A DNA stretch of 64,000 nucleotides. Origin: Cryobacterium glucosi (GTDB taxonomy: Bacteria > Actinomycetota > Actinomycetes > Actinomycetales > Microbacteriaceae). The stretch is from positions 10,087 through 74,086 of the forward strand of contig NZ_SOFS01000031.1 of the NCBI RefSeq assembly GCF_004402235.1, read 5' to 3'. Within the stretch, counting starts at the first letter, position 1. The number at the start of each line of letters is the position of its first letter. The position numbers were made by a program, and so were the translations under genes. Positions 23,666 through 32,992 of the stretch are shown here, one piece after another. The notes beneath the pieces were generated by a model. That model made no database searches, had not been told where the DNA came from, and worked only from the letters and a program-made list of their open reading frames with translations.

Positions 23666-25198
23666 CTAGTCCTCGTACTCGGGGAAGTGAAGGCTCGGAG
23701 CCCATGGCCGGGGGTCGACTTCCTTGAACTGGGCGCGGGCGAAAACATCCTTCATGTGGAACGGTGCGGTCGCGTCAAAGATCGTCTTTGCGGTCACGCC
23801 CTTCACGGGAAGGCGCGGGTCGTAGTCCGGCTGCTGGCTAGGGTCAAGCACGTGCCCCATCACACCGGGAACCACGATGAGGTCGAGGTCGCCCTGCATC
23901 CGGGTGGTCATCGCCCACAGCACGTCGTCGGAGTCGAACGGGTCAACGTCTTCGTCCACGAGGATGACGTTCTTCAGCTCGCTGTAGGTGGCCAGGGCCA
24001 CCAGAGCGGCCTGGCGGGCACGGCCGTCATCGAACGCCTTGGACTTGTTCACCTGCACAACCGCGAGCAACTTGCCGCCGCCGGCGGTATGTGCGTAGAC
24101 CTGCGAGACGAAGCCCGGCAGGGCCGCGTCCAACGCGCGAAGGATCGAGGCCTCAGTCGGGATTCCGGCCAGCGACGTATGCTCCTCGCCCGGGCCGACG
24201 AGAGTCTCAAGGATCGGGTGCGTCCGGGTGGTCACCGCCGTGACCTTGAAGATCGGCAGCGCGGCGTTGGCCGGGCCGTTGTAGCCGGGAAACTCGGGCA
24301 TGGCGTGCCCAGTGTCCGAGTGCAGGTCCTCGCGCATACGCACGTTCGGCAATAGCTCGCCCTCGATGACGATCTCAGCGCGCGCGATGGAGTGCTGGTT
24401 CACAGTGATGGCCTTGACCAGCTCGACGGGCGAGTGGCGCAGCCCGCCAGCGACCTGCAACTCGTCGTAACCGAACGGTGTGGTCGGCGCCTCGAAACAG
24501 GCTCCGATGTAGACGGCGGGGTCGAGACCCATGTTGATGGTTATCGGAAGAGCCTCGCCCTTGGCCTCGGCCTTGAGCCGGAACGCGTCGATGTGGCGGC
24601 CCGGCGCGAAGAAGATCGACAGCTCGTCCTTGCCCTGCACTGCGATACGGTGAATAGTGACGTCGGAGTGGCCATTTTCGGGGTCGGTGCCCAGCAGCAA
24701 TCCCATACAGAAGTACGGTGCGGCGTCTTCCGGCGTGTTCGTCGGGGCCGGCAGCAGTGTACGGATGTCGAAGCCGGGGTCGGAGGCGAGGTAGATCTTC
24801 TCCTGCACAGGTGCATTGTTCTTGTCCACAACGACGGGTGCGAGCGCCGCGTTGAAAGCGGCGGCCACAACCTGGTTCACTGTCTTCGGGGTGGCGCCGA
24901 GCAGGGTCGCGACGCGGCTTCGATCGGCGAGCACACCCACCACAACACGCACGTCATCGAAGCCGATGATCTTGTTGAACTGCATCGCGGGGCCACGACG
25001 AGTGGGCCGCATCACCGTTCCACCAGCGCCGACGTGCTTGTACACGCCCGCCAGTTCGGCGTTCGGGTCGACCGGATGATCGGTCTGGATGAAGTTCTTC
25101 GGATCATCGGCGATGAGGGCGAGGGCCGACCTGAGGTCGTTAACCTGTCCCTGCGGCGCCTGGGCTATCGTCGGTTCCGCGCTGTTGATAAGCGCCAT
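23666..25198 (-). CDS. ubiD: UbiD family decarboxylase
   Basis: A 510-residue UbiD-type (prenyl-FMN) decarboxylase. The ATG at 25198 has AGGAGG upstream. Marks: DHPVDPNAELAGVYKHVGAG near the start; the prFMN/metal-binding region SDVTIHRIAVQGKDELSIFF; PITINMGLDPAVYIGACFEA; AGGLRHSPVELVKAI; the conserved Glu in AEIVIEGEL; and late VDPFDSDDVLWAMTTRMQGD. It decarboxylates, or reversibly carboxylates, an aromatic or enoic acid. With MarR upstream and UbiX downstream, this is most like hydroxyarylic/phenolic acid decarboxylase operons. The VdcD-type small subunit is absent. Confidence 0.93.
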   Translation of the reverse strand: MALINSAEPTIAQAPQGQVNDLRSALALIADDPKNFIQTDHPVDPNAELAGVYKHVGAGGTVMRPTRRGPAMQFNKIIGFDDVRVVVGVLADRSRVATLLGATPKTVNQVVAAAFNAALAPVVVDKNNAPVQEKIYLASDPGFDIRTLLPAPTNTPEDAAPYFCMGLLLGTDPENGHSDVTIHRIAVQGKDELSIFFAPGRHIDAFRLKAEAKGEALPITINMGLDPAVYIGACFEAPTTPFGYDELQVAGGLRHSPVELVKAITVNQHSIARAEIVIEGELLPNVRMREDLHSDTGHAMPEFPGYNGPANAALPIFKVTAVTTRTHPILETLVGPGEEHTSLAGIPTEASILRALDAALPGFVSQVYAHTAGGGKLLAVVQVNKSKAFDDGRARQAALVALATYSELKNVILVDEDVDPFDSDDVLWAMTTRMQGDLDLIVVPGVMGHVLDPSQQPDYDPRLPVKGVTAKTIFDATAPFHMKDVFARAQFKEVDPRPWAPSLHFPEYED

Positions 25199-25252
25199 GA
25201 GGATCCTCCTACGGATTCACGAGCCCTACTAGGCCCAGACACCAGCGTAATC

Positions 25253-25266
25253 CTTAACTAGTTAAG
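25253..25266. promoter_or_regulatory. MarR operator palindrome
   Basis: CTTAACTAGTTAAG is a perfect 14-base palindrome 55 bases upstream of ubiD, downstream of the marR stop codon. It has the size and symmetry of MarR-family sites and lies in AT-rich DNA likely to contain the ubiD promoter. Confidence 0.75.
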
Positions 25267-25303
25267 TATTTTACCCCCGGTGTAAGCCACCCGGCTCATG
25301 GAT

Positions 25304-25831
25304 TCAGCCCGGCTTGTGAGCGAGCAGACGCTGCAGCAACCGGATGAGCTGGCGCTGGTCAGCTTCTGCCAGTCCACCCAAGCTCGCTGCCTCGGCAGCG
25401 AAAAACTCGTCGAGCACCCCGTCCAGCACGGCGCGCCCATCGTCAGTCAGCGCAAGCTGGTACTGGCGGGCGTCCTTCGGATCCAAGCTGCGCGTGACCA
25501 ACCCCATCTCATGCAGACGCCCGAGGCGCTTCTTCATTCCCGCCTGCGTCACGAACATCTGGCCAGCAAGCTGTGCCTGCGTAACAAACGTGTCACCATC
25601 GGCGCGATAAAGCGCCGCGAGGATATCGAAAATCTCCCGTGACAAGCCATGGGCGGCCAACACAACATCCGCACCGGAACGAAGGTGTATGGCGGTGCTT
25701 CTCACCAGGGCGATGAGCTCGACCTGCTGGGAATCATGGCCCCGCCGTTCCCACTGAGCGGCGAGTTCGTGCACGGCGCGAGAGGAATGAGTGTCTTCGT
25801 CTGCGCCAAATTGTGTCTCAGGCGAAGCCAT
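25304..25831 (-). CDS. MarR family transcriptional regulator
   Basis: A 175-residue winged-helix regulator. Recognition helices are in LSREIFDILAALYRADGDTF, then VTQAQLAGQMFVTQAGMKKR, and the wing is GLVTRSLDPKDARQYQLALT. The N-terminal 40 residues are an extended helix. It is encoded just upstream of the ubiD operon on the same strand, and probably senses an aromatic acid and controls ubiD through the palindrome at 25253. Fusion of the two units by read-through is possible, as no strong terminator lies between. Confidence 0.93.
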   Translation of the reverse strand: MASPETQFGADEDTHSSRAVHELAAQWERRGHDSQQVELIALVRSTAIHLRSGADVVLAAHGLSREIFDILAALYRADGDTFVTQAQLAGQMFVTQAGMKKRLGRLHEMGLVTRSLDPKDARQYQLALTDDGRAVLDGVLDEFFAAEAASLGGLAEADQRQLIRLLQRLLAHKPG

Positions 25832-26166
25832 GCAGTTAGGCTACCACCCAGCCCGACTCCGCTGTGAGCGCCGCGACACCAGCAGTTCCTGGCGTCGTCG
25901 CGGCAGAAACGCACTCCCGACGAGGGCACTCCCACGTCTTTGCTGTAAAAACCTACTCGTCGCTATTGGAGCCAGCGGCGACCAGGCACGCGCCCCGGGC
26001 GGAACGTGGAGGAATAGAGGTGCGGCCGCGGTCACGCCCCGATGAATGGTGTGGTTTCCCGCTCTTGAGCGTTGCTTCGCCAACGGGAAGAGCCACCGTG
26101 GGATGGTCAGTGAGAACCGATCAAAGAACTCACAAAGGACACCACACGACCCTTCTATGGTTGAAA
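25832..26166. other. Intergenic between marR and the IS110 copy
   Basis: 335 bases. The marR-proximal part should hold its promoter. The distal 120 bases lie beyond the IS110 transposase stop and probably contain the end of that element. No gene seen. Confidence 0.45.
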
Positions 26167-27212
26167 TCAAGCAGTAAGGGTCGCCAGTGAGCGATAGATG
26201 CTGCGGGCGATGATCGTTTGAGGCAGCGGTGGATCTCTCGCCGGGTCTTGCCTTCGGCGGTTCTTCTGTCAACGTAGCTTTTCGTCGTGGGGTCGGTGAT
26301 CATGCGGCAGCGGGCGATGATGTGGAGCGCTCGGTTTAGTTGACGGTCGCCGTGGCGGTTGAGGCGATGCCGGGTCGTATTTCCTGATGATGCCGGAATT
26401 GGGCTAACGCCAGCCAACGCCGCGAAGGCGGCTTCCGAGCGCACTCTGCCTTGGTGGGAATAAGCGGTCAGGATGATAGCGGCCGTGAACGGTCCGACAC
26501 CGGGGATGTCCTGGATGCCTGGAGCGAGTTCGTCGACGTGCTTTGACAGGGCCGCGTGATTCGTTTTCAACTCGTGAGTGCGTTGGTGGATCGCGGAGGC
26601 GAGCCTGCGGGCTTCAGTTCGGGCGACGGCAGCGGCAGTGTCATCGCTGGAGCGATCGCGCCATGCGGCGATCATGTCGACTTGAGTGTTGGTCAGGGGT
26701 GCGCGGACGTCGAGGCCCAGGTTGATTATCCGCAGGAGCGCGTTGAGCGCGTTGCGGTCGCTGGTGCGTTGGGAATCGATACTGTGTCTCGCGACGAGCA
26801 GAACTCGAAGGGCGCTGCGAAGCCCGTCGGCGCGCGGCAGAATCAGCGCGGTCGCATCGGTGCCAAGCGCGGTGCGGGCGGCAGCCACGGTATCGATTTG
26901 GTCGGTTTTGCCGTGACCATCCCGGGCCTGCCGTTTGGGTGGTTTGACCTCGCAGACGCGGATCCCCGCGGTGGTGAGAGCGCGAGTCACGGTGGCTCCG
27001 TAGGAGCCGGTGCCCTCGACAGCGGCAAGCTGCTGCCCATCCGAGCGTCGCTCAATCCATGCGATCGCGCGGGCGGTGCCAGCGTCGGTGGTGGGAAATG
27101 AAGCGGTGTCAATGACTGCGCCAGTAGCGGCAGCAACGACTGCGTAGGTGTGCGTTTTGGCGTGGGTATCCACGCCGATGACGTATTTGTATGTGTCAGC
27201 CACGGTGCTCAC
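26167..27212 (-). pseudogene. IS110-family transposase, C-terminal frameshift
   Basis: About 345 codons. The N-terminal DEDD domain has the catalytic Asp in YKYVIGVDTHAKTHTYAVV, then Glu in LAAVEGTGSYGATVT, and VCEVKPPKRQARDGHGKTDQ. The C-terminal Tn_transposase_20 domain has IQDIPGVGPFTAAIILTAY and FAALAGVSPIPASSG. After IHRCLKR the open frame turns to nonsense, while a frame one base away gives IIARSIYRSLATLTA and a TGA at 26167-26169, the normal family end. A single-base indel near 26205 therefore breaks an otherwise complete transposase. IS110 elements lack terminal inverted repeats, so borders cannot be fixed here. Confidence 0.85.
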
Positions 27213-27480
27213 GAAGTGTCTTCTTCCAGTAAATGGTTCGTTATCCAGGCCTGGGAGAATCGTCGCGAGGCAGATCTCTAATGAGTCACACCCCCGCCGG
27301 AGCGTGGGTGGACAACGTTCTATGAAGCCATCGAAACGGGTCAGGCCGGCACCGACCTAGCCCAGCGGACAGGTCGTGTGAAAGCCACCGCTTGCGCGGG
27401 ACAGATGGCTCTTGAGTCACGTTGGGAAAGGCCGATACCAGCTTGCCAGCCAGCCCCAGGCCAGCTACTAACCATTAGAG

Positions 27481-28142
27481 ATGGCTCTAGACCAGGCTGC
27501 CCTGCTCAACCTGCTGGGAGAACTCAAACTCACCGATGTCACCGACCGTATCCGCGTCGCGACGGAAACTCTCTATCAAGAATTGATCGATGCGGAAGCG
27601 ACCGCGTTCATCGGAGCCGCCCCATTCGAGCGCTCGGGCGCTGGCTGGCAGCGCTGCCGGGTGCACTTCATCCGTAATGTCCTGGCCGTGATCCCGAAGG
27701 GGTCCCAGGACATGGTCGCCTCGATCATCCGCACCATCTTCGCTCAGCCCGACCGTGAGCACATCGAGAAGCAGTTCCGTAAGGTCGCCACGATACTCGG
27801 CCGGTCCCACCCGAAAGTCGCCGCGATGCTCGTCGACGCGCAACCCGACCTGCTCGCTTTCGCCGCGTTCCACAGGCGACACTGGCGACAGATCTGGTCC
27901 ACGAACCTGCTGGAACGGGTAAATAAAGATATCAAACGCCGCACCGACGTCGTCGGCGTGTTCCCAACGCCGCCGCCCTGTTGCGCCTGGTCGGGTCGGT
28001 TCTGATCGAGCAGCACGACGAGTTGGAAGCCGGCGAACGCCGCTACTTCTCTGAAGCATCCATGCTCGAACTGGCCACCATGAACAACCCCATCGAGGTC
28101 CTCGACGAGGCGGTGATCCTCCCCGAATTCGCCGCCGCCTAA
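27481..28142 (+). pseudogene. IS256-family transposase with internal deletion and frameshift
   Basis: The N-terminal 52 residues (MALDQAALLNLLGELKLTDV ... AFIGAAPFER) are joined directly to the C-terminal third (GWQRCRVHFIRNVLAVIPKG ... IWSTNLLERVNKDIKRRTDV). About 200 residues holding the first two catalytic Asp are missing, while the last catalytic Glu in NLLERVNKD remains. A further one-base loss near 27965 shifts the tail; the other frame reads NAAALLRLVGSVLIEQHDEL and ends PEFAAA at the TAA 28140-28142. It is inactive. Confidence 0.88.
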
Positions 28143-28383
28143 ACTAAAATAATTGATCCGCACGGTGTTGAGAAACTCCGCCACTCAGCGGGACGTGACC
28201 TCGGAAACCACCCACGGTTACGTCAGGAAAGCCGCATTTCTGGTCAGTTCGGCATGACCAATAACAGCGTATTCCGGTCGACAGAATGTCCGGATAGGAG
28301 ACGGTGTAAGCGCTCGGCAGACCTAGTTGTGCCCGTTGTTCAGCTTGCCGTTTTTGACAAAGAGCGAGTAGCCGTTCTGCGCG

Positions 28384-28842
28384 TCAGGGGCGCGCGGACC
28401 GAGTGCGCACCTCGGCTGCGACCGACGTGAGCGCCTCGGTGAAGGCGGTGAGCTGCATAGCAGTGAGGCTGGTGGTGCAGGCGGCGAGCATCTTCGAGAA
28501 ATCTCGGTGGATGCCGCTCATCACGTCGTGCCCATGCTGGGTCAGTTCAAGATAAAGGCTGCGGCGGTCGCCGGGATGGTCGACCCGGTGCAACAGGTTC
28601 GCGTCGACTAACCGGCGGGCGATGGCTGTGATAGCACCGGTGGTCATACCCAGGTGGTGGGCCAGGTCCTTGGGCGTGATGCTCATCGACCGACCCACCC
28701 TGAACAGCGCACGCAACTCGGTGCCGCTCACACCGGAATCTTGCGCGATGCGCTGGCGGTTGGCATCGAAGGCGCTCACTAACAGCGTAGCCGCCGCCGG
28801 AAAACCGGTGAGGGTGTGCGCGAGTGGTGCGGGTTGGGCCAT
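28384..28842 (-). CDS. MarR family regulator next to the rhodopsin gene
   Basis: A 152-residue MarR protein from the ATG at 28842 with GGAGG upstream. The winged helix reads SGTELRALFRVGRSMSITPK, DLAHHLGMTTGAITAIARRL, then LLHRVDHPGDRRSLYLELTQ. Flanking helices dimerise. It is divergent from the rhodopsin gene, with 157 bases between carrying a perfect palindrome, so control of the rhodopsin (by an unknown ligand) and of itself is the simplest reading. Confidence 0.9.
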   Translation of the reverse strand: MAQPAPLAHTLTGFPAAATLLVSAFDANRQRIAQDSGVSGTELRALFRVGRSMSITPKDLAHHLGMTTGAITAIARRLVDANLLHRVDHPGDRRSLYLELTQHGHDVMSGIHRDFSKMLAACTTSLTAMQLTAFTEALTSVAAEVRTRSARP

Positions 28843-28949
28843 GTCGCCTCCGGTCGGCCCGGAGCGAGTCGTGTCACTCACGGTGGGGGGAGCGCATTTT
28901 ATCGAATCCTTCCCAAACACGCTCAGAATGTATTTTAATGTTGATGTAA

Positions 28950-28962
28950 CTTACTCAGTAAG
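28950..28962. promoter_or_regulatory. Palindromic operator before the rhodopsin gene
   Basis: CTTACTCAGTAAG has perfect 6-base arms around a single C, 38 bases before the rhodopsin ATG, in an AT-rich stretch facing the divergent marR gene. Candidate MarR site overlapping the promoter. Confidence 0.65.
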
Positions 28963-28999
28963 ACATATCAGGCACTGACAGACCCCGATGGAGTAGCTC

Positions 29000-29815
29000 A
29001 TGATTCCCGACATTCTCTCGCTTGGTCAATACGACACCGTCTACAACTTTCTTTCGCTGGTGATCGCCGCGCAACTGTTCACGGCGGTGTACCTCCTGAT
29101 CGCGCTGCCGCGCATTCTGCCTCGGTACCGGCAGGCAATCACAGTCGCCATCGTGGTCTGCGGTATCGCCGCGTACCACTACTTCCGCATCTTCGATTCG
29201 TTCAAGGCGGCATTCGTGACCGACGCCGTGGGTGGCCGAGGCGACTACGCTCAGGCCGCCGGGGCGGGATTCAATGAGGGCTACCGTTACGTGGACTGGC
29301 TCCTTACCGTGCCCTTGCTGCTGGTCGAGCTCATCGCCGTGCTCGCGCTGGCCCGGTCGGTGCAGCGGGGTCTTCTCGTGCGGCTCGTTCCGGCTGCCGC
29401 GCTCATGATCATCCTCGGCTACCCCGGCGAGATCAGTGGCGACAACGGTCTCCGTGGCCTGTTCGGACTGCTGTCAACCGTCCCGTTCGCCTACATTCTC
29501 TATGTTTTGTTCGTGCAGCTGAGTAAGTCGCTGAACCAGCAGCCCGTGGGCGTGCGACGCACACTGAGCCAGCTACGCTTCTTGCTGTTGCTGAGCTGGG
29601 GCGTCTATCCGATCGCCTATCTGTTGCCGCTGCTGAGCATCGCCGGTCCTGATGCCTGGGTCTACAAACAGGTCGGCTACTCGATCGCCGATATCCTGGC
29701 CAAGGCCGTCTATGCGCTGATCATCTTCCAGGTAGCGCGCATCAAATCTTTCGACGACGACCCCACGTTCGCCGACGTCGAGCGCTCCCGCGACGGGGCT
29801 CCGGCGCGCACCTGA
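29000..29815 (+). CDS. Light-driven proton-pumping rhodopsin (actinorhodopsin/xanthorhodopsin type)
   Basis: A 271-residue seven-helix type-1 rhodopsin; the ATG at 29000 follows GGAG. Helix C (YRYVDWLLTVPLLLVELI) has Asp99, Thr103 and Glu110, the DTE set of outward proton pumps (acceptor Asp, donor Glu). His60 in AAYHYFRIF is the partner of the acceptor Asp in proteorhodopsin-like proteins. Lys235 in helix G (SIADILAKAVYALIIF) binds retinal. Leu107, at the proteorhodopsin 105 position, predicts green absorption. The long B-C loop and GYPGEISGDNG segment suit the xanthorhodopsin/actinorhodopsin branch. Retinal genes (blh, crt) are not in the window. A MarR gene is divergent. Confidence 0.95.
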   Translation: MIPDILSLGQYDTVYNFLSLVIAAQLFTAVYLLIALPRILPRYRQAITVAIVVCGIAAYHYFRIFDSFKAAFVTDAVGGRGDYAQAAGAGFNEGYRYVDWLLTVPLLLVELIAVLALARSVQRGLLVRLVPAAALMIILGYPGEISGDNGLRGLFGLLSTVPFAYILYVLFVQLSKSLNQQPVGVRRTLSQLRFLLLLSWGVYPIAYLLPLLSIAGPDAWVYKQVGYSIADILAKAVYALIIFQVARIKSFDDDPTFADVERSRDGAPART

Positions 29816-29831
29816 CCCTGAGGTAGGCGTC

Positions 29832-30425
29832 ACGTTGCGGCGCGCGGGTAGACGGGGCGGCCCCTGGGCACGAGGCCGTGAGTGCTGCCGCGGCAGTATT
29901 GTGCTGCAGGATCTATTCGAGAAGGCTGAGCGGATGCCGGCGCAGCGCTGCGCGTCGGTCTGCACCTGTCAAGTCTGCGTCGATCAGCCCGCCGATGAGG
30001 GCGCCCATGAAAGTGTCGCCGGCAATGACGGTGTCGGCCACCGTCTTCAGGCGCACACACACCTGCCCTGAGAGCTGGGCGCGAACGCTCTCTCCTCGCC
30101 CTGGGTGACGATCACAACGGCCGGCTCGGCGGCCAGCCAGAACACTACCGTCTCGGCGAGATCACGATCGGGGTGCACCTAGAACAGGTCTGCGTCGCTG
30201 ACCTTCGCGACGTCGGCGAGACGCGTAAACTACGCCGCCCTCGACTGGGCGGCCACAGAGTCATGGATCAGCGCCGGCCGGATGCTCAGATCAAACGTGA
30301 TGGTGGCCACCGCGCGGCTGGTTTCCGGCAGGCGTGCCGCGTTAGACGCGCCCGGCTCGAGCGCCGTCGCGACCGACCCGAGGTGCAGCTCGTCGGCGGC
30401 GTCCGCCAGCTCAGTTTCCACGGCC
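29832..30425 (-). pseudogene. PfkB-family sugar kinase remnant
   Basis: Minus-strand pieces of a ribokinase/fructokinase-like protein. 30421-30235 reads ADELHLGSVATALEPGASNA, then AVATITFDLSIRPALIHDS. A second frame reads RLADVAKVSDADLF, a TAG, then VHPDRDLAETVVFWLAAEPA and VVIVTQGEER. A third frame gives VADTVIAGDTFMGALIGGLI (the PfkB signature with catalytic Asp), a TAG after LSLLE, then the closing AAAALTASCPGA. The N-terminal substrate domain is missing. Two nonsense codons and two frame changes make this a clear dead gene. It lies tail-to-tail with the rhodopsin gene. Confidence 0.8.
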
Positions 30426-30684
30426 GGGCTTCAGATGCCGCTCACCTCGCCGGCCGCCTGACGCTGGGCGAGAGCTCGGAGACGTCGCAGCAGAACAGCA
30501 GGACCGGCATGGATGAAGCTGAATAGATATCATATGCACTGCATTCTGGATTCGGCTGTTGGTGGCTATCAGGTGACGGCCGGGCTACGTAATGGCCTCA
30601 GCAAGAATGCATCTGGGAACTTGGAAGAAGTATTTATCGATCGCCGCCGCCATGGAGTATGTTATCAGTTGGGCTGACAGCTTA
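30426..30684. other. Intergenic between the pfkB remnant and the IS4 element
   Basis: 259 bases with no recognised gene; probably the lost N-terminal part of the sugar kinase replaced by unrelated DNA up to the IS end at 30685. Confidence 0.35.
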
Positions 30685-32150
30685 GCTTCAGTACCGTTCA
30701 GTTAAGCATTGCCGTGTTACGTTGTGGGTATGGCGCGTACAGGGTGGGTGAAGCCGGTCTCTGACCGTCGGTTGTCTGATTTGGTGTCGGTCGGCTTGCT
30801 GACGCGTGTTTTCCCTGGGGACGTTATTGACGAGGTGGTCAAGGCGGCGGGTCGGACTGAGCAGCGAAACCGGGCTTTGCCGGCGCGGGTGATGGCGTAT
30901 TTCTCGATTGGGATGGGTTTGTATGCCGAAGCGTCGTATGAGGATATGTTTGCTCAGCTGACGGATGGGTTGTCGTGGTCCTCTGGCTGGTCGGAGGCTC
31001 ATGTGCCGCCGTCGAAGTCGGCTATCTTTCAGGCGCGTCGCCGGCTCGGATTTGAACCGGTGCGGGATCTGTTTGCCCGCGTTGCGCGGCCTCTGGCTGG
31101 GCCAGACACGCCGGGGTCGTGGTTGGCTGGGCGGCGATTGATGTCCATCGACGGAACGATCCTGGATCTGGCCGACAGTGTGGTGAACGCAGAGTTCTTT
31201 GGCCGCCCGCCGGTCAGCCGTGGCGAGCAATCTGCCTTCCCGCAGGCGCGCTTGGTTGCGTTGGCTGAGTGCGGCACTCATGCGATTCTCGACGCGGTGA
31301 TCGGCCCATGCACGACATCGGAAATTGAACTCTCCCGGGAGCTCGCCGGCCGCTTCGAGCCGGGCATGCTGGTCTTGGCCGACCGTGGCTTCTACGGCTT
31401 CCGGCTGTGGGAGCAGGCGGCAGCGACGGGCGCTGACCTGCTCTGGCGGGTCAAAACGAACCTCCGCCCACGGCACCTGGAAACCCTCGCTGACGGATCC
31501 TGGCTGGCCACGATTATCCCGACATCTGGCCCGGGGCGGCAGTCGACAACGCCCTTGACCGTGCGGGTCGTTGACTACACCATCGACGACGGCCGCGACA
31601 ATCCCGACGGCTACCGGTTACTGACGACGATCCTTGATCCGGGCGAGGCATCTGCGGAAGAACTCGCGACCGTGTACTCAGAACGGTGGGAGATCGAGTC
31701 TGTGTTCGATGAGTTGAAAGCGCATCAGCGCGCCCAGCGCATGGTGATGCGGTCTAAATCCCCGGACCTGGTCAAGCAAGAAATCTGGGGCCACCTCTGC
31801 TGCCACTACGCGATCCGAACCCTCATGGTCGAGGCCGCGCAGCACGCTCACCGCGACCCCGACCGGGTCTCCTCCATCGCCGCACTCCGCATCGCCCGCC
31901 GCTCCGTGGCCCAGGGCGATTTTTCCCCCTCCGCGACCTGGCCACGCCAAAGCGGTCTGGCGCCTCGCCATCCTCGTCCTCGTCCTCGTCCGACGGCTGA
32001 ACCCCGCGCGGCGACGCCGGTCAAACCCCCGCGTCATCAAACGCAAGGTCTCAAAATGGCCCGCCAAACGCTTCCACCACGCGCACTGGCCACAACCCCG
32101 CCACGAGCCAGAAATCGCCATTTAAACCCTTAACTGAACGGTATTGAGGC
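30685..32150 (+). mobile_element. IS4-type insertion sequence, about 1466 bases
   Basis: The left end at 30685-30706 and the reverse complement of 32129-32150 are 22-base inverted repeats with two mismatches (shared core TACCGTTCAGTTAAG). They enclose one DDE transposase gene. TTA flanks both outer edges (30682-30684 and 32151-32153), a possible short target duplication. The right edge abuts the stop codon of the DUF6671 gene. Confidence 0.85.
30730..32125 (+). pseudogene. IS4-family DDE transposase, frameshifted near the C-terminus
   Basis: The ATG at 30730 gives MARTGWVKPVSDRRLSDLV. An N-terminal IS4-type domain is followed by the catalytic triad: Asp in RRLMSIDGTILDLADS, Asp in MLVLADRGFYGFRLWE, and Glu in VYSERWEIESVFDELKAHQR. 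At 31920-31930 (GATTTTTCCCCCTCC) the open frame leaves the family pattern. The neighbouring frame continues as PPPRPGHAKAVWRLAILVLV and ends EPEIAI with TAA at 32123-32125. A single-base change in a T/C homopolymer run explains this. It may be a real mutation or a read error. The catalytic domain is intact, so activity could persist. Confidence 0.8.
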
Positions 32151-32992
32151 TTAGGAGTTACAGTAATCGCACCATTTTGGATCTGTGCGAGCGTGATTTC
32201 GTGGGGTCCGGGTTTGGTAACTGCACCGGCCGCAGCCGTGGATATCGCCTGCGATGGTCTGGGTTGCCGATCCGTAGAAGGAGCAAGGCGCGCCGCGTTC
32301 GACGTTGATGTGGCCAAACCCGGGCGCTCGGCAGTGCGGACACTCTGTTGCAAGTCGCGGGGCCATTTTTCTCAGAGCGTCCGGATGGCTGTGGCGAGGG
32401 ACGGTGCCTTGTGGGCGCGGTAGTCCGGAAGTATCACGACGGAGTGGTGCTGTTTCAGAAGAGCTTTAGTGGTGTCGCCTAGGACCTCGAGTTGGGTGAT
32501 GTTTTTGTAGGCGGTCGTGTCGTTGTTTTGGGTGCTCTGCAGGATCACTCCTTGGCCCGGGAAGCCGATGGCTGACGCGAACGTGAGGGCTTCGCGGGCG
32601 CTGGTGATGCGTCGTCCTCCGGCTACTGGCGAGGTGGTGACGCTGCCTTCGACGATTTCCAGGCCCAGGGTGTTGTCAATGAAGATGAGAAGTTCACTGC
32701 TCTCCACGAAGAGTCCGAATCCGGAGGTGAAGGTTCCTTCGGAGGCGAGGCCGAGGCTTGTTCCGGCGATTTGCATGCCGAGTCGGGCTTTCGCTCGGGC
32801 TGAGTCGCGCGGGCTGAGGGGGCGGGGGATGTCGCCGGCGAATGTTCCAAATTGGTCGGTGTCGATGCCCGTCGCCGCGGTGCCGGTTGCGCCCAGTGAG
32901 TTCTGGAACGCGGCGTGGGCGAGCAATTCTTTGGCGTGCATCGTGGCGAAGGTGATTGTGCGTCCGGTGTAGGCCGTGCGGGGTCGGGTCAT
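32151..32992 (-). pseudogene. DUF6671 family protein, split by a frameshift
   Basis: The N-terminal part (32992-32372, 206 residues) starts TGRTITFATMHAKELLAHAA and has FVESSELLIFIDNTLGLEIV, ITSAREALTFASAIGFPGQG and VVILPDYRAHKAPSLATAIR, then hits TGA. Five bases later an ATG (32366) opens the C-terminal zinc-ribbon part with CPHC, CGRC and CDYC pairs (MAPRLATECPHCRAPGFGHI). In the family both are one chain of about 280 residues. So this is either a one-base frameshift or a gene split with re-initiation. The stop TAA (32151-32153) touches the IS4 end. The start overlaps the PII-like stop by ATGA. Function unknown. Confidence 0.75.

Noticed and set aside
26130-26210. Programmed frameshift in the IS110 transposase
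   Set aside because: IS110 elements are not known for programmed shifts; no slippery run is present, and the shift is only 12 codons from the end.
28320-28380. Arylsulfatase C-terminal stub on the minus strand (GYSLFVKNGKL)
   Set aside because: Only about 18 codons of suggestive similarity, too short to support a feature.
30688-31476. 262-codon minus-strand frame inside the IS4 element
   Set aside because: Antisense to the DDE transposase, Arg/Gln-rich, no family.
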